NCBI GenBank assembly: GCA_000320605.2
Contig: KB445804.1
Coordinates: 612,895-676,894, forward strand
Origin: Gelatoporia subvermispora B
Lineage: Eukaryota > Basidiomycota > Agaricomycetes > Polyporales > Gelatoporiaceae
DNA length: 64,000 nucleotides
Direction of reading: 5' to 3'
The notes beneath the pieces were generated by a model. It worked only from the letters and a program-made list of their open reading frames with translations, searched no databases and was not told the origin of the DNA. Below are positions 13,313 to 26,489 of this stretch, piece by piece; the first letter of the stretch is position 1, and every line of letters begins with the position of its first letter. Made by a program: the position numbers and the translations under genes.

Positions 13313-14029
13313 GATCCAGACATAAGCCACCCCGTACATATACCCTTTGCTTTCGCTACGCCTTGTATAATTGTCCTCGGCGCTGGTTCATTCTAATCTC
13401 CCGGCCTTGCACAGCTAGACAAGCGGGGCCGTGGTGCGACCGTTATTGTTACATGCGCAGTGGCTGCTGGTGTCGGCTGGCGCGTGTTCCGGGGCCGACG
13501 CAGAGTGGACTGGTCTGTTTGCAGTGCTCCTCCTGTCCTACCTTCCTGTGGATATCATTGGGCGACAATGATTATCATTATTGCGGTGTTTATTTATTTA
13601 CGACATCCTGTAGGCGACCCATCGAAGTAAACCGTTGGTGTGTCAATATGTGATTTTAAAGTGATCCTCATCTCGCTCGAGCGGTGGTTGCAAGGTATGA
13701 TTGATGGCTCCGTTGCCAGTTGATGAAAACACTTTGGTTTGGTGCGAGTATCACGTCCTGTTACATTGTCGGATGGTGACTACCCGAAAGGCGTTCAGTG
13801 TGATTGCCCAACGTGAGGATGGATGATGTGCCACATGGATGGTGATTGTCATTGCCCTTCACATGAGACCAAGTTCGGAGACTACCATTCACCGGTGCCC
13901 GGGGCAAGGCGCTCTATTAGCGCGCATGCCTATAAGGTCAACACCATGGCTTTCTCGAGCTTGAACTGTGCATCTTACCAAACCCTGTAATCTGTTGTAT
14001 ACGCCATCCAACGATCTGGATCATTAGCG
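13313..14029. other. intergenic
   Basis: About 700 bp holding the 3' region of the surface-protein gene and the promoter of the reductase. No coding frame or repeat of note was seen. Confidence 0.4.
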
Positions 14030-15520
14030 ATGACAACGTACTCTCGGGTTGTGTTGGCAGAGAGGCCAAAGGAGAACATCACCTCGTCCACCTTCCGGAC
14101 AGAGGTCAAGAAGCTGCAGGACCTCAAGCCCAGCGGAGATGAGGTGCTGGTTCAAGTGCAATACCTGTCACTGGACCCTGCAATGCGTGGTTGGCTGAGA
14201 GATACGAGAAGCTATGTTCCGCCTGTGCAGATTGGCGAGGTCATGCGCGCTGCGGGCTTGGGCACAGTCGTGGAGGCGGGCCAGAACAGCGGCTTTGTCC
14301 CTGGCCAGACCGTTTCTGGCACCTTCGGTGAGCATCGCATTATGCCTGGGGTTCTCCTGAGCTCGTTTGAGATGGACTGTGTGACTTAACAGGATGGACG
14401 GAGTATACCCTCATGAAGGCGAAACGCGTGCAGAAGGCTGAGTATGTCGCATGCGATTGAAAGACTAGTCCTGTGCGAAACCTGACCGGGTTACCTGACC
14501 AGAGTTGCTACCGGGGGTGAGCTGCTTGACCTCTTGGGCCCTCTGGGCATGACTGGTATGTCCTCTATCACGGATCTGTCCTCCCATTGTCTAAGCGCAC
14601 CCCGATCTCACAGGTCTCACCGCATACTTCGTGAGCATATCCACTTGGCCAGCGTATTGCCAGCCTCAATAGCATACTTCCCCAGGGCTTGCTCGATGTC
14701 GGCAAGGTGAAGGCCGGCGAGACCCTCGTTGTGTCTGGTGCAGCCGGTGCGACGGGATCTATTGTGTGCCAGATCGGCAAGATGAAGGGCGCGAAGGTGA
14801 TCGGCATCGCTGGCTCGGATGAGAAGTGCCGCTGGCTCGAGAGCGAGCTCGGCGTTGACAAGGCGCTGAACTACAAAAGCCCGACCTACATCAGTGACTA
14901 CAAGAAGCACGTCAAGTACTTCGATGTATTCTTTGACAATGTCGGCGGCTCTGGCCTTGACTTTGCTCTGACGCGGATGAACCAGAATGCGCGGATTGTG
15001 CTTTGCGGTATGGATTCATTATCATGTGTGCAGAGCGTGGATGACCTATGACCGCGACCAGGTGCAATTTCGGATTACAGTAAGTGCTTACGTCTGAAAG
15101 ACCTTGCATGGCCCAAGCTCACCGGATACCAGACTCCGCTAAACCGCACGGCCTCCAGGCCTACATGAGCTTGATCTCCCAGCGAGCGAAGATCGAAGGC
15201 TTCATTGTGTATGTAGTACAAGAGAAGGAGGCATCGCATACACTTATCCTGTGGCCAGCTTCGACTACGAGAAACAATATCCCGAGGCGCTGAGGGAGCT
15301 GGCTTCGTGGCTCAAAGCTGGGTCGTTGAAGCGCCGTTTCCATGTCATCGAGGGCCTCGAAAACGCGCCGGCCGCGCTGCCGATGCTTTTCTCCGGCGGC
15401 AACATCGGAAAGCTGTAAGTCAACAGTGGCTTTCCCCCATATTGAATGTCGATGCTCACTTTGTCCTCTCATGTATGCAGGGTTGTGAAGGTAACTCACA
15501 AAGAGAAAGCGAAGCTGTAA
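14030..15520 (+). CDS. NADP-dependent alkenal / prostaglandin-reductase-like MDR enzyme
   Basis: Zinc-independent medium-chain dehydrogenase/reductase of the leukotriene B4 12-hydroxydehydrogenase (double-bond reductase) type. These enzymes reduce the C=C bond of enals and enones with NADPH. It starts MTTYSRVVLAERPKENIT, has the family block YLSLDPAMRGWL, the nucleotide-binding loop SGAAGATGSIVCQIGK, AGSDEKCRWLESELG and FDVFFDNVGGSGLD, and ends VTHKEKAKL. The exons join in phase through about nine introns, all GT-AG. Cytosolic; likely role in detoxifying reactive aldehydes or lignin-derived aromatics, which is inference. Confidence 0.88.
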
Positions 15521-16065
15521 GCTCGCACTGGCCTGCGTCAAGGAGTCAAAGTACATAGTTTGTACGTTTTTCGATGAACATTCGTATCTTAGTCAACTAA
15601 TGGTCGGTTTGTAAGGTATCTGGAATCATGCTGTATATTATAGGATTGGAATGGGATCCCTCTTAAATGTGCCTCGCCACGACACGTCCACCAGCGAAAC
15701 ATGCCGGTTGTTTTTGACTTGCCCACGCCACTGGATCGGGAAACACACCACCCGAGCGCTCAATTACTTGTGCTGTGGCGTCTCGCCAGGTCACTTTGCC
15801 TTGACACCCTGAGGGCCTGCTAGCGGCGCGCATGCAAAGCGGACAAATTCGCCCCCGATTACCTGAATCACTCAACTCATGTAGTACTTTTCGCGGCTTC
15901 CGTGTGCAATGAGGCCTGGCCACAAACACCAAAGCATACTTTGACCTGTGCCACACTTGTTAGACCACGCATAGCAGCCATTCTCGCGAGTATAAAGATG
16001 CTCGGTTATCTGGTTCGTCTTCGATTTGTTTATCAATACTTGACACCACTCTTTCAACCTTGGAC
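15521..16065. other. intergenic
   Basis: 545 bp with no convincing coding frame. It includes the promoter of the AT-hook gene, and TATAAAG occurs near 15991. Confidence 0.4.
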
Positions 16066-17295
16066 ATGGATGGACTAACGGAGTCACTCGCTTCTGGCCG
16101 GGAGTGCCAGGATCGAGAGGGTCACCAACATGCCGCTTTGTTGGCCGATATTGAAAGGGGGGTTGAAAGTCCCTATCAGCCGTTCCGGTCCTCGGCTTAC
16201 AGAGACGCCATGGACGCAATGGTCAGTGCCTTCAGGTCCGTATGTCTTAAGCTGCAGTCTATCTGACGCGTCCGCCTTCAGTGGCAGCTTGATAAAAGTA
16301 TGACCTCGTACCAGTCAGAGCAGCACTCTTCTGTTGAACAGCCCGACGCCAACGAGTTAACGCTTTGCCAGCAAGTCCACGAGGGCCCTGAGCTTATCGA
16401 AGAAATCGAGATGGAAGAAGAGGACGAGGACGAGGACGAGGAGGCGTACCAGAAGTTTGTCTCAACTCTCATAGAAGCTACTTCTATCGTCCCCCCTCCA
16501 CTCTCTGCTACCGCTCCTGCCTCGTCCCGGGTCCTTCTCTCTGCTCTAAGCCCCGCTCCTCATCGTGTGTATGCCCAAGATGAAGGCATCGCGCCTAGTC
16601 TCACACTCATAGACCCGACGCCCGCCAACGATCGCCTCGCCGAGGCGCTGCACAAGTTCTTGGGCACGCAAGGCGACTTCGAAGGCGTCGACGTTGATCG
16701 CCTCCTCCTAATCAAGATGGGCGCGCGGCCACAGGACCTCCGTCAGGCCGATGAGCGGGTTGGGGTGAAGCACCCCCGCGGCGCTCTCGCGCCCGGAGAA
16801 GAGAGCGGGTCATCGCGCAAGAAGCCCCGGCAGGAACCCAAGCTCCGCTTCAGCGACCCGTCCAAGGCGAATCTACGCTCCTCAGCGTCCTCTCACTCTG
16901 TACAGGCGAAGCCCCGTGGCCGCCCCCGCAAGATCGCCGCCAACGCTTCTGTGCTTGTACTGCCGTCCGAGAAGCCAGCTTCGTCGAGAAGGGCAGCCGC
17001 GCCGAAGACCCCCGCCTCGCCCAAGAAGCCGCTCTCGTCTGGACCGCCGGCCACCCGCTTCTCACAGCGCCACCCGCCGAAGTACTATGCGCTCGACGGC
17101 ACTCCTACGGCCCATAGTCCGAGCGCGAGCCCGACTCCGTCTGTGGTCTTCATCGGCAATACCAGGTTTAACCACACGAGGACCGCATCTGGACATGAAA
17201 TGGTCTCCGACTCTGACTCGGATTCTTCTGATGAGGACACCCAGGAGGATTCTTCTGACGATGACATTCAGGAGGTAATAATGGTTAGTGACTGA
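16066..17295 (+). CDS. AT-hook acidic protein, probably nuclear
   Basis: Two exons, 16066-16221 and 16282-17295, give 389 residues. The 60 nt intron joins RDAMDAM to WQLDKSMTSYQS in phase. Features in order: an acidic run (MEEEDEDEDEEAYQKF), a helical patch NDRLAEALHKFLG, an AT-hook KPRGRPRK around residue 260, a basic Pro/Ser-rich region, and a C-terminal acidic Ser/Asp tail. The AT-hook implies binding to the minor groove of AT-rich DNA. The rest looks disordered and I recognise no other domain. The role is unknown. Confidence 0.75.
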
Positions 17296-17725
17296 TAGTC
17301 CCTGTGTCCTATGGCAACTCTTTCTCTTCTTTTATCTTCTCGGACCTGGAAGATACCCTTGGTTGCTGTTTGCTGTGGTCTCTGCTTTGAATGCCTGTGT
17401 GCCAATCTGTATGCTCCTATGCCCTCTATCTTGCTTCCTACCCAAGTAGTTCGCGACTCTTGTGTACCATGCCTCTGTTTCCATCTGCATATGCGTGGCT
17501 GCAAAATATGCTCTCCTTGTGACAAAGTCTGACATTCTCAATCTCGCTCAAGCATGCCTGGAACTCATTGCAAGCACTCAGCATCGCGGTTAACGAATAC
17601 ATAAGGCCATCTTTCCCTTTGAATGCATCAAAGTGACATTCTCTATCGGTAATTGGACACAGTTCTTATTTGGTGAATTCTTCTGCTGAGCAATCGTACA
17701 ACTCATCCTTACGACCTAAGCCAAT
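17296..17725. other. intergenic, convergent 3' ends
   Basis: 430 bp of T-rich sequence between convergent genes. It holds no supported feature. Confidence 0.4.
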
Positions 17726-20178
17726 TTACTGCGAGAGCTGTCTAATCTTGAGGATGATGGCTGCAGAAACATCGTCAGCATCGATGTAATGCCACACAAG
17801 ATGTGCTGGCTGCTTACACTGGGGGTCAAGACCCTGGTGAGGGATCTGCTCGGAGAGACCACCGCAACCCTCCTTGTTGGTACCCATGTAGCTGTAGCGG
17901 GGCGTGAGCTGACGCTCGAGGAGCCACGTGCCGAACTTGGAGCCAAGCTACACGCGAGCAGTCGTATATCAGCATGTTTCATATGTGAAGATGCATCATA
18001 TACTTACGCCGGTCTTCTGGTTGAGCGACTCAACGACGAGGACGAAGTGGCTTGTGCCGACCTTGCGGATGGCAACCTCGTCGACGAGGTTGAGCGTCGG
18101 CTTGTTGATCAGGCCGACGTCAAGACCCTCCTGGCGGCAGCGGAGGACCGCGTCCAACGAGCGGTATAGCATGTCACCGTACGAGACGACGTAGCCGGCC
18201 GTGCCCTCCAGGATGACCTCGTCCTTGCCGGGGACGAACTCGTAGTCCTCGCCGAAGTAGCGCGAGCCGTCCTCCTTGAGGATCCACGGAACCTTGGAAC
18301 GCGTCGAGAAGACGAAGCGCAGGCCATGGTCGAAGAAGACGCGCTTGATGATCGCGATCATCTGCGCGGGGTCCGCGGGGAAGTACAGCCACGACTGCGT
18401 GTCTGCAAGGCCGTTGTCAGCGAAAAACGAGTTGATACCGAAGTGGCAGGTGTTGTCGGCCATCTGCATAGGTGTCAGTATGCGATCAAATCCGTCATCT
18501 ATCTCATAGTACCGACCTCATCAACTATTGGAAATGTTCGTCAGCATGCGTCACAACACATTAGCATGCGTACATACCTCCAGAGTGGGAGAAGTGGCAG
18601 AGGACGTTGCAGAAGTTGAGGCGCGCCATGGTAATCTCGGAGACAACCATCTCAAGGAACGCGGAGAAGGTCGAGAAGACACCAAATTTGTTCTTGTCGA
18701 AACCGAAACCGGCCGCCGCGCTGAAGTTACCGCGCTCCATGATACCAGAGGGAATAAAGACCTCAGGGTGCTTTTGGTGAATGACCTTGAGACCGGTCGA
18801 GCCCTCGAGGTCACCTGGGATGTTGTCAGCTCCGTGTCCAGTATCCGTTTGATGGCTATATGCGCACTGTCGATGACCATAACCTTCGAGGCGGCCTCCT
18901 CCTTGCTGAGGGTGTCGAGAACCAAGTTGACCGCCTCGCCGAAAACGACACGGTTCGCACCAACCTCCTTGGAGCTGCCAACGTATAGGTAAGGAACGGA
19001 AGTGGGCTTGATGTTGTTGAGAATGTCGCCGGCCAGTGACGCGGGGTAGCCGCGCGCCTCGAAGTACTTGAGAGCAGCCTTTACAGGGATGACATCGTGT
19101 CCGTGTGTGCTGCCCTCAATGTCGGCGATACCAGGCGCCATGAGACGCTTGCAAACAACTAACGCAAGGTCAGACGCAATCGTGTCTTGTATGCGCAGTG
19201 AACCCACCGGCAGCGGGGCCATCGTAGTTGATGATTTCACAGAGACCACCCCAGAGAGCGTCGAGATCCTCGCCCTGAACAGTAACAACCTTCAGGCCGT
19301 GGCCAGTCAGCGTCTTAGTCAAGTCGTATCCCTTGAGGTACTGCGAAGGGTGTCCAGCGATCGTGACGTCGTTATCATCGATGATCAGCTTGACGTTAAG
19401 GCCCTGCGCGACGGCGAGCCGGGCGGCCTCGGCGTCGTTACCCTCCTACGCGCATAATCAGAGATCTGCTAGACACGCATCGAGACGCCCACGCACCTGC
19501 TGCGAACCATCTGACCCGAGCAGGAACACGGTCTTGTCGCGATTGGCCAGAGCGACGCCGTTCACCCACGGCCAGACGTGTCCGAGACGACCAGACGAGA
19601 ACTTGACACCGGGGGTGAGACCAAGCTCCGGGTGACCAGGAAGCTTCGAGTTAGCCTCGCGATAGTGCAGGAGGTGCTCCGCGGGGATGTGCCCCTCAAT
19701 GGCCGACATCAGATACTGCGTCGCGACACGGTGACCTAGGTGATTTATACATCAGTTGGAACTCTATCGAGTGAGTTGTCGCGTCGACTCACCAGCCTCA
19801 TCAAAGAGGATGGGAACATACTTGTCCGAGTAGTTGAAGAGGGACAAGAGCATGTTGACCTCGGGGACGGTGTCGTACGCACCACCTGTGCGTCGCGATA
19901 TCAAGACGCGCCTCCGGCGCTGCGGTAGATGTTAACACTTACCAGTGTGTCCACTGACACCACGAGCAGCACCTGTCGCAGTGAAGAGCACGATGGCATC
20001 GCGCATCAACTGGACATTGTGTGCAAGGACGGCCTTCTGCTCGTTAGAGAGCTTGGGCTGAGACGGGTCCAGCTTCAGCCTGGATGATGATCAGCTTCAT
20101 CGACGGCAACAGTAATGAATATACCTACTTCTTGAGCTTGGAGAGGTCGATTGGGAATTTGCTCTCTGTGCCGGCCAT
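17726..20178 (-). CDS. transketolase-like thiamine-diphosphate enzyme
   Basis: The start is MAGTESKFPIDLSKLKK at 20178 and the end is ILKIRQLSQ at 17726, with introns throughout. The cofactor motif is visible as LLGSDGSQQEGNDAEAARLA followed by LIIDDNDVTIAGHPSQYL, a GDG-like Mg-ThDP loop. Downstream come the pyrimidine-binding domain with SGIMERGNFSAAAGFGFD (the conserved Glu that activates ThDP), HSGVDEMADNTCHFG, and a C-terminal transketolase domain containing TLNLVDEVAIRKVGTSHFVL. It therefore transfers two-carbon units, but differs from pentose-phosphate transketolase. The acceptor is unknown, and dihydroxyacetone-synthase-like activity is possible. No targeting signal is obvious. Confidence 0.8.
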
Positions 20179-21406
20179 TGTTGGTGGATGAGAGCAGGAT
20201 GATGGAGGAGATTTACAGGAGCGAAGACAAGAAATCCCCAGTCGGCGCTCGACGTCAATGGCCTGGGCAATTCCTTCGGCCCGGGCTCCGCTCCTTCCCC
20301 ACTCGCAACCCGCTCATCACCGGCACCGACCTGCGCGCCGTTGCGCTCGTCAACGGCCATCCGCGTTTTGCCACCCCCTCTCAGCCTCTCTCATACCTGG
20401 GAACCTTGTCCATCTCTGGAGTGCAAATACACAGCAACCCGGGAGTCCTTGGTCTGGCGACGACAGTGCACGGCATCCGTGGGTGAACTCTTCCTTTTGG
20501 CCGCAAATGCACCCCACGATCGCAGGTAGTGGCTGAGGACGACGCAGAGGCGAGCAGTCTGCTATCAGGTGCACTCGCGGTGCTGCTCATATGCGAGCTG
20601 GAAGACATTCTCCATGACATTATCCGACATACGGACTGGCTCACGGGAATATTTCGCCCAAGAGAGACACGGGTGACGTATACTTTCGTCCACATACGAG
20701 GTGATCCGCAGGCGAGCTCTCATGCGCCCCCCTCTTGTGCTCAGCACCAGGCACGGCTCTCTCGAAGACGAGCAAGGCGGCCGCTTTGACGCCCACCATC
20801 TCCCTCGGAACGTGGTCTTTGCGTGCGCGATAGGCTCACATCTCAATCGAATTGTTCCTCCGCGGCCCCATGCTTCCGTCCTGTGTCATCTGTATCCACG
20901 AAGAAGCACTTAGATCCCGAGCGCTCGTAGTTCCCCACACTATATAGCTTTGCTGCCTGGAGAGTGGCGGCCGTTCTATTCAGGCTCAATCTTCTATCGC
21001 AGTTCCCCATCCATGACTGAGACGAAGGAACCCGACTAAGCACGGATCATGTGCCCTGCCCATGCCTATCATGGAATCAGTAGATATGCATGGGCCAATT
21101 CATCAGCGTACAGCTGCATGCCTGCTGTGTTCGCGATCGCTCCGCTGAGAGCAAACCGCCAGAAATGGGTCTCGGCGGGCGAATTATCACCCTGTACCAC
21201 TGACATGGTGTTCTCAGACAGTGAAGATGAGCCCAGTCTCGCGTCGGTGGATCATGTATTTAACAGGGGTCATTCCCAGCAGCATATAAGTTTGCTTGAC
21301 CAGTATCTTGTCGGTTGCAGCACTCTGCACTCGAGTGAACGTCGCACGTCCCGCAGCTATCCAGACTGCTCGTTGGTATAGGAACTTCTCCAGTTCGTCG
21401 GCGAGC
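20179..21406. other. long intergenic region, divergent promoters
   Basis: 1.2 kb between divergent genes. A TATATAG box lies near 20940, followed by an eight-codon mini-ORF (ATG at 21013, MTETKEPD then stop). Short frames on both strands lack family features. It probably holds the promoter and 5' leader of the homogentisate dioxygenase gene. Confidence 0.4.
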
Positions 21407-23618
21407 ATGGTACATTAGGCTTCTAAAACTGCTTCTGTTCTGTGAATTCACGCGGCTATCGAGTAGATCCCTACCTCAGGCGCTACGGCAAAGCAGGCAT
21501 TTACTACCACGCCCACTGAGGAAGACCCGTACCAATATCAAGTGGGGTTCGGCAACCGGTTCGCCTCAGAAGCTATGTGAGTCCGAGTCTCGCGGGTTCC
21601 TGTGCAGTCCCCTACTACTCAGAAGAGCGTAGTCCTGGTGCTTTGCCTCATGCCCAGAATAACCCGCAGAAGTGCAAGTATGACCTATATACCGAGAGCG
21701 TATGGCATTCATCTGATCGATGCACTATATGCGCGCTCATCGTGGCTATTTCAGCTGAACGGTACCGCATTCACCGCTCCACGTGCCCAGAACCAGAACT
21801 CGTGAGTGGTGACACCTATCATTTGCAATATATTTCGAGGTCTGACAGCTCTCCTCACTAGGTGGCTTTATCGAATTCGCCCGTCTGTCGCCCACAAAGG
21901 TTTCACTAAGCTTCCTGATAACCCCGACGTATGTTCTTATAGTCTCTAAGTGATAATGCGCCTCGCTAATCCTCAATAGCTCGAGTCGAATTTCCTCCCT
22001 CTCAACCCCAAGGTTCATTTCAGTCCCACCCAGCTTGCATGGTACCCATTCGACCTGCCATCTCCGAACAAGACAGTCGATATCATCGCGGGACTGCACA
22101 CGGTCGCCGGTAATGGCGATCCGACCATGCGCGAAGGTCTTGCAGTGCATGTGTACATGGCAAACGCGTCCATGGAGAAAAAAGCGTTTGTGAACGGTGA
22201 CGGAGACTGGCTCATCCTGCCTCAGCAGGGCAGATTGGATATTCAGACTGAATTTGGAAAGTACGTTTTAATCGGTTTTTTGCGACACGAAAAGGGTATG
22301 CTGAGGATAATCGCATTGCAGGATCATGGCGAGACCTGGCGAACTTGTTGTCATCCAGCGTGGTATCAAGTTCAGGGTGTTCCTTCCCGATGGACCTTCA
22401 CGTGGATGTAAGTGAAAGTTTCGCAAAGGTAGAATCTGCGCCTATCATGAATTTTACAGATATCCAGGAAATCTATGGCTCGCATTACGAGCTCCCAGAA
22501 CTTGGTCCTATTGGTGCTAATGGCCTGGCAAACCCTCGGGATTTCGAACATCCTACCGCCAGTTTTGATATCGACCAGTCGCCCTGGGAAGGTTAGTAGC
22601 CCATCCTCGAGTTTCGGTGACCGTGCGGAACTGATAACGAATTCTCCAGTCGTCTACAAGTGAGTCGTCCACAAGGGTGTTTCAACACATCCTGACCATT
22701 CTGCTTCGGCAGGGTTGGCGGACAGCTCTTTGCTTGTAGGCAAGAGCATACTCCCTTCGACGTCGTTGCATGGCACGGAAAGTATGCATTCGCTCTTGTC
22801 AGTATCTACGAGGGTAGCCTGTCCTAATTTGATGCAGCTACGTCCCGTACAAGTATGCCATGGAGAAGTTCGTGTACGTCGGCTCAATCTCGAAGGACCA
22901 TATCGATCCATCCATCTTCTGTGTCCTCACCGCCAAGTCGAAGAATCCCGTCGCACCACTCGCGGACTTCCTGATTTTCGGCGGCCGCTGGGATGTGGCA
23001 GATCATACCTTCCGCCCACCGGTTAGTCTGTAAGGCTCGAATGGACGTACTGCAGGGTTACTTATCGAGCGGCAGTACTACCATCGGAATGGGGCCACGG
23101 AGATGATGGGGCTCATTTACGGCGATTATGGCGGCCGCAGCGACGAGTTTGCTCCGGGCGGACTTAGTTTCGAGACCGGCTTCTGCCCTCATGGAGGTAT
23201 GTGTCAGATCGTCGCTCCACGTTGCTGTTGCGAATGCCGCGTCAGTGTCCTATGACGAGTTCAAGAAGGCGACCGAGACGGATCTGGGTCCAATGCGCGT
23301 TCACGAGGGCACTCTCGGTAAGCGCCATGAGTACGATCTCTGATTGGCCCCACTGACGTCGTTGCAGCGTTCATGTTCGAGTCGAGCATGATGGTCACCT
23401 TGACCGATTGGGCGATGAAGCGTACCGGCAAGTTACATGGTAAGTGCACACTAGATAATTTGAGCAATCTATGAAGGCCAATACGTTTTGCAGAGCATGA
23501 GCCGAAAATGTGGGATGACCTCAGGGGCCAATTCGTGAACCACATCGACCAGGTGAATGCGGACCTCAAGGCTGCAGGTCTGCCTGTGCTCGGTATCAGC
23601 CAAGGCACCGGGCAGTAA
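21407..23618 (+). CDS. hmgA: homogentisate 1,2-dioxygenase
   Basis: Fe(II) enzyme that opens the ring of homogentisate to maleylacetoacetate in tyrosine and phenylalanine breakdown. Conserved blocks run in order: [99 protein letters not shown]. The iron ligands are visible: His in PPYYHRN, Glu in the following ATEMMGL and His in CPHG. The end is GISQGTGQ. The start is best explained by an ATG-only exon at 21407-21409 spliced to 21497, giving [16 protein letters not shown]. The intron from 21576 ends at the TAG before TCCTGG, giving [13 protein letters not shown]. All other introns are GT-AG. Confidence 0.92.
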
Positions 23619-24172
23619 CCCGCTGTATTTTGCGGGATTTCTCGACTCGGGACAAGCTCTCCAGCGTGATATCCGCTATGTACGTTATGCCTGTTGGATG
23701 TATATATGGCAGAAATAGAAATCTGTTTGTGTAAGCTTGTGTAATTACGGAGTTAGCGTGGGAGATTATGGCTCCATATGTAAGTAACGTGGCGTTCGGG
23801 AGAAGCCGAGTGTGAATGAAAAACCTTATCGCAGGAAATCGAGACGACGCTTCGCACTTATCTCTGTCGTAACCGTCTCCTATTGTCCACATTCCCCCTC
23901 TCGTCCTCGGGCGAATTTCTGCGCCGCCGTTAGGTCAATATAAGGGCTTGTGCGGTCTCACTCTCGGTTGTCGTTCGTAAAACCTGACACAAACGTATTC
24001 GTTGTGAGCATCTGGATTTACTCATTTATCCTTCCCTTTTCGACCCATACCGTAATTCACGTCCTCGCTGCCCAATTCGCCTCTTCGTCGTCGTCGTCGT
24101 CGACGTCGACCACTACCACCATGAACGACGCTGATAACATCTTAGGCTGTCTCGACCCGAGCTGCCATAGCC
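23619..24172. other. intergenic with promoter of the AT-hook gene
   Basis: About 550 bp without a supported gene. It ends in a T/C-rich leader that contains the short TCG microsatellite listed separately. Confidence 0.4.
24084..24104 (+). repeat. TCG trinucleotide microsatellite
   Basis: A short uninterrupted run of TCG units in the leader upstream of the ATG at 24173. It is probably in the 5' UTR and would be polymorphic between strains. Confidence 0.6.
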
Positions 24173-26146
24173 ATGGCAGACAATTCTCTCCATAGTATGA
24201 CCAGCACCCTGGGCACGCAGCCTCTCTCACTCTCTGATGCCTCCCACCACGCGCCCCATCCGCAGAACGCTGGCGAATCCATCTCTGCTCCCCCAATCGA
24301 CCACGCCAGCGCTCCTCCGACGTTCTCAATCAGCACTGCTGAAGGCACGAGTCCCGAAGTTCCTGTCAAGCGCAAGCCGGGGCGTCCCAAGGGCAGCGGC
24401 AAGAAGCCCGTTGACCCCAATGCAGAGCCGAAGATCAAACGACCTGTGGGTCGACCGAGGAAGGATGGCTTACCTGCGGGGTCTGTGGGTCCACGGCGCG
24501 TGAGTCGGACCCGCAAGCGTCCTCCAGGGACATTCGCTTCGGGCTTGCAGCAGCCCGCCCCTTTGTTCTACCCTGTGAGCGCTTCGTATCTGCCTACGTC
24601 GTCGTGTGCTGACTGCTGTCATAGCCACCATATGGTATTCCTCCCGAGGTTGCGAACGCCCAGTGGCGTGCTTCGATCTCTGTCCCGCCCATGGGTTCTA
24701 TTTCACGCGCGTCTCGACCTCCACCGATGAACTTCCCAATCGACCCTAATCTCGACCGCGATAACTGGGCGGATCTCTCGCGCACTCGCGCTGACGTCTT
24801 CCTCCAGTCGTTGGTGGCTGCACTGGCATCCCCGAATCCGGTCTCTGGTGCTGGCCCTAGTGTCGAAGAGTCATTCAAGTCGCATCTCGTGTCCCTTGCA
24901 CCTCAGAGTAAAAGCGGACCGTCTTCCATACCGACCTTATACTCTATTCTGAAAACCTTCTGGCTTCCGGCGTCACCCGTGTACTTCTCGTTGACAGCTT
25001 CTGCCTCGACCGCGCGGACTCCGTCTGAACACCGCTTCTTCTACTGGGACCCTCAGCCCCTCGTCTTCAATGGCATCGCGTGTCCTGCGTGCTCTGTCCC
25101 GCTTATCAACAATGGACGTATCACCTCTGGTCCCATCAAAGTCTATGATCTCGGCAAGCCGTTCTTCATCATCGGATGTGAATATGTTTGCAAGGGTCCC
25201 CAGTGCACAACCGGCTCGCCTGATGGTCGGAAATTCGCTAGCACGGATACATCTATCCTCCGGGCACTGCCTTCGAAACTGAAGGATGAGTTCCCTGCGC
25301 ATCTCCTACAGGGTGGCCCCGACCTCGGCGCAGGCCCAGATGTCTGGAACTGGCATGGTATGGGCGTCTCCATCGCGCTCTGGAATATGGTCAGAGCGTC
25401 GCTGAGGGTAGGCTTACGGAAGGATGCAATCCTGGATGTGATTGCCTCTATCCAAAGTGGTATCTCTGAAGATGATCAGCTCAAGTACGAGGATGGCGAT
25501 GCTGAACAGTCGCAGCCTGGGATGAGCAGTGAAGTCGAAGGCGAAGAGGATGATGATACCGGCGATGCCGAACGAGTCGAGGGTGATCTCGAACCTGGGA
25601 AAGACGTAAGCATCGTCGCTTCTACACGGAATTTTTTTGCTGATCATGTTGTAGAAGTCCACTGAAGAGTTTAATGAAGCGTGGAATGCCAATAGCGGTG
25701 TGGTGGCAGACGCGAACCCTGCACCAGAACAAGCTGGACCCAGCAACGTTGTCGACACCCATCCTCATGTCAATCAGTCACCTGTTCAGCCACCCATGGA
25801 CAATCGCCCGCCCCCATTTCCACCATATAGCCAAGCGCCATACATGCCTTATCCTTACCCTCCACCGTACCCGTACTATCCGGTCCCTCCCGGACAGCAC
25901 CCAGACCCGAACAACGGAAATCCGCTGAAGCGGACGTTTGCGATTGTGGATGGTACCCCTGACCCCTCGCTTGCGGAGCCGGTGCAAAAGCGCATTCGGC
26001 ACTGCTGCAAATGCGGATCAAACGAGTGCAAGGGTAAGGGTGGGCGCGCGTTCTGCACAAACCCGTGCCAGGACTGCGGGAAGATGGACTGCAAGGGGCG
26101 CAATAGCAAGCGTCCAGACCGGACGTGCTCAGATGCGTGGCCGTGA
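24173..26146 (+). CDS. AT-hook and Cys-cluster protein (DUF6729-like)
   Basis: Three exons (introns 24575-24624 and about 25608-25655) join in phase. The N-terminus carries two AT-hook-like motifs, RKPGRPKGSGKKP and KRPVGRPRKDG. The middle has a conserved-looking domain with FYWDPQPLVFNGIACPAC, FFIIGCEYVCKGPQC and WNWHGMGVSIALWNMVR; its paired CxxC-type cysteines suggest metal binding. This resembles the basidiomycete DUF6729 family, but I am not certain. An acidic linker and a Pro/Tyr-rich stretch lead to a C-terminal Cys cluster beginning RHCCKCGSNECKGKGG, probably a zinc module. Nuclear DNA binding is inferred from the AT-hooks; the role is unknown. Confidence 0.72.
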
Positions 26147-26489
26147 AAGACAAGGAAGGTATTGTGATGACGATGTACAGTCTGTAGAGAGGATATTGTC
26201 TGTATGTTGTTTTGTGGCGATAGGTTTGTAATGGGTCTGAAAATAAAGCCTTGTCTTTTCTGTCGAGCTTGTCTTGGACTTGTCGCAACAAAAACGTTAT
26301 GATAAGCTTTTTGATATCTAGACGCGATCTGGACGCGTGAAGGAGTGAGTTCCGCTATGGCAATGTAAGTGACGTCAACGGCTAGAGCCACCTGTAGACG
26401 CACCGCTACAAAAGTCGTGCACGCAGAAATGGTTCCGCTCTCCCTTCGACCTCGCCTCGTCTCTCCACTCTCTGTCTCTGCCTTCCATC
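26147..26489. other. short intergenic region
   Basis: 343 bp between two genes on the same strand. AATAAAG at about 26241 may be a polyadenylation signal for the upstream gene. Nothing else was seen. Confidence 0.4.
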
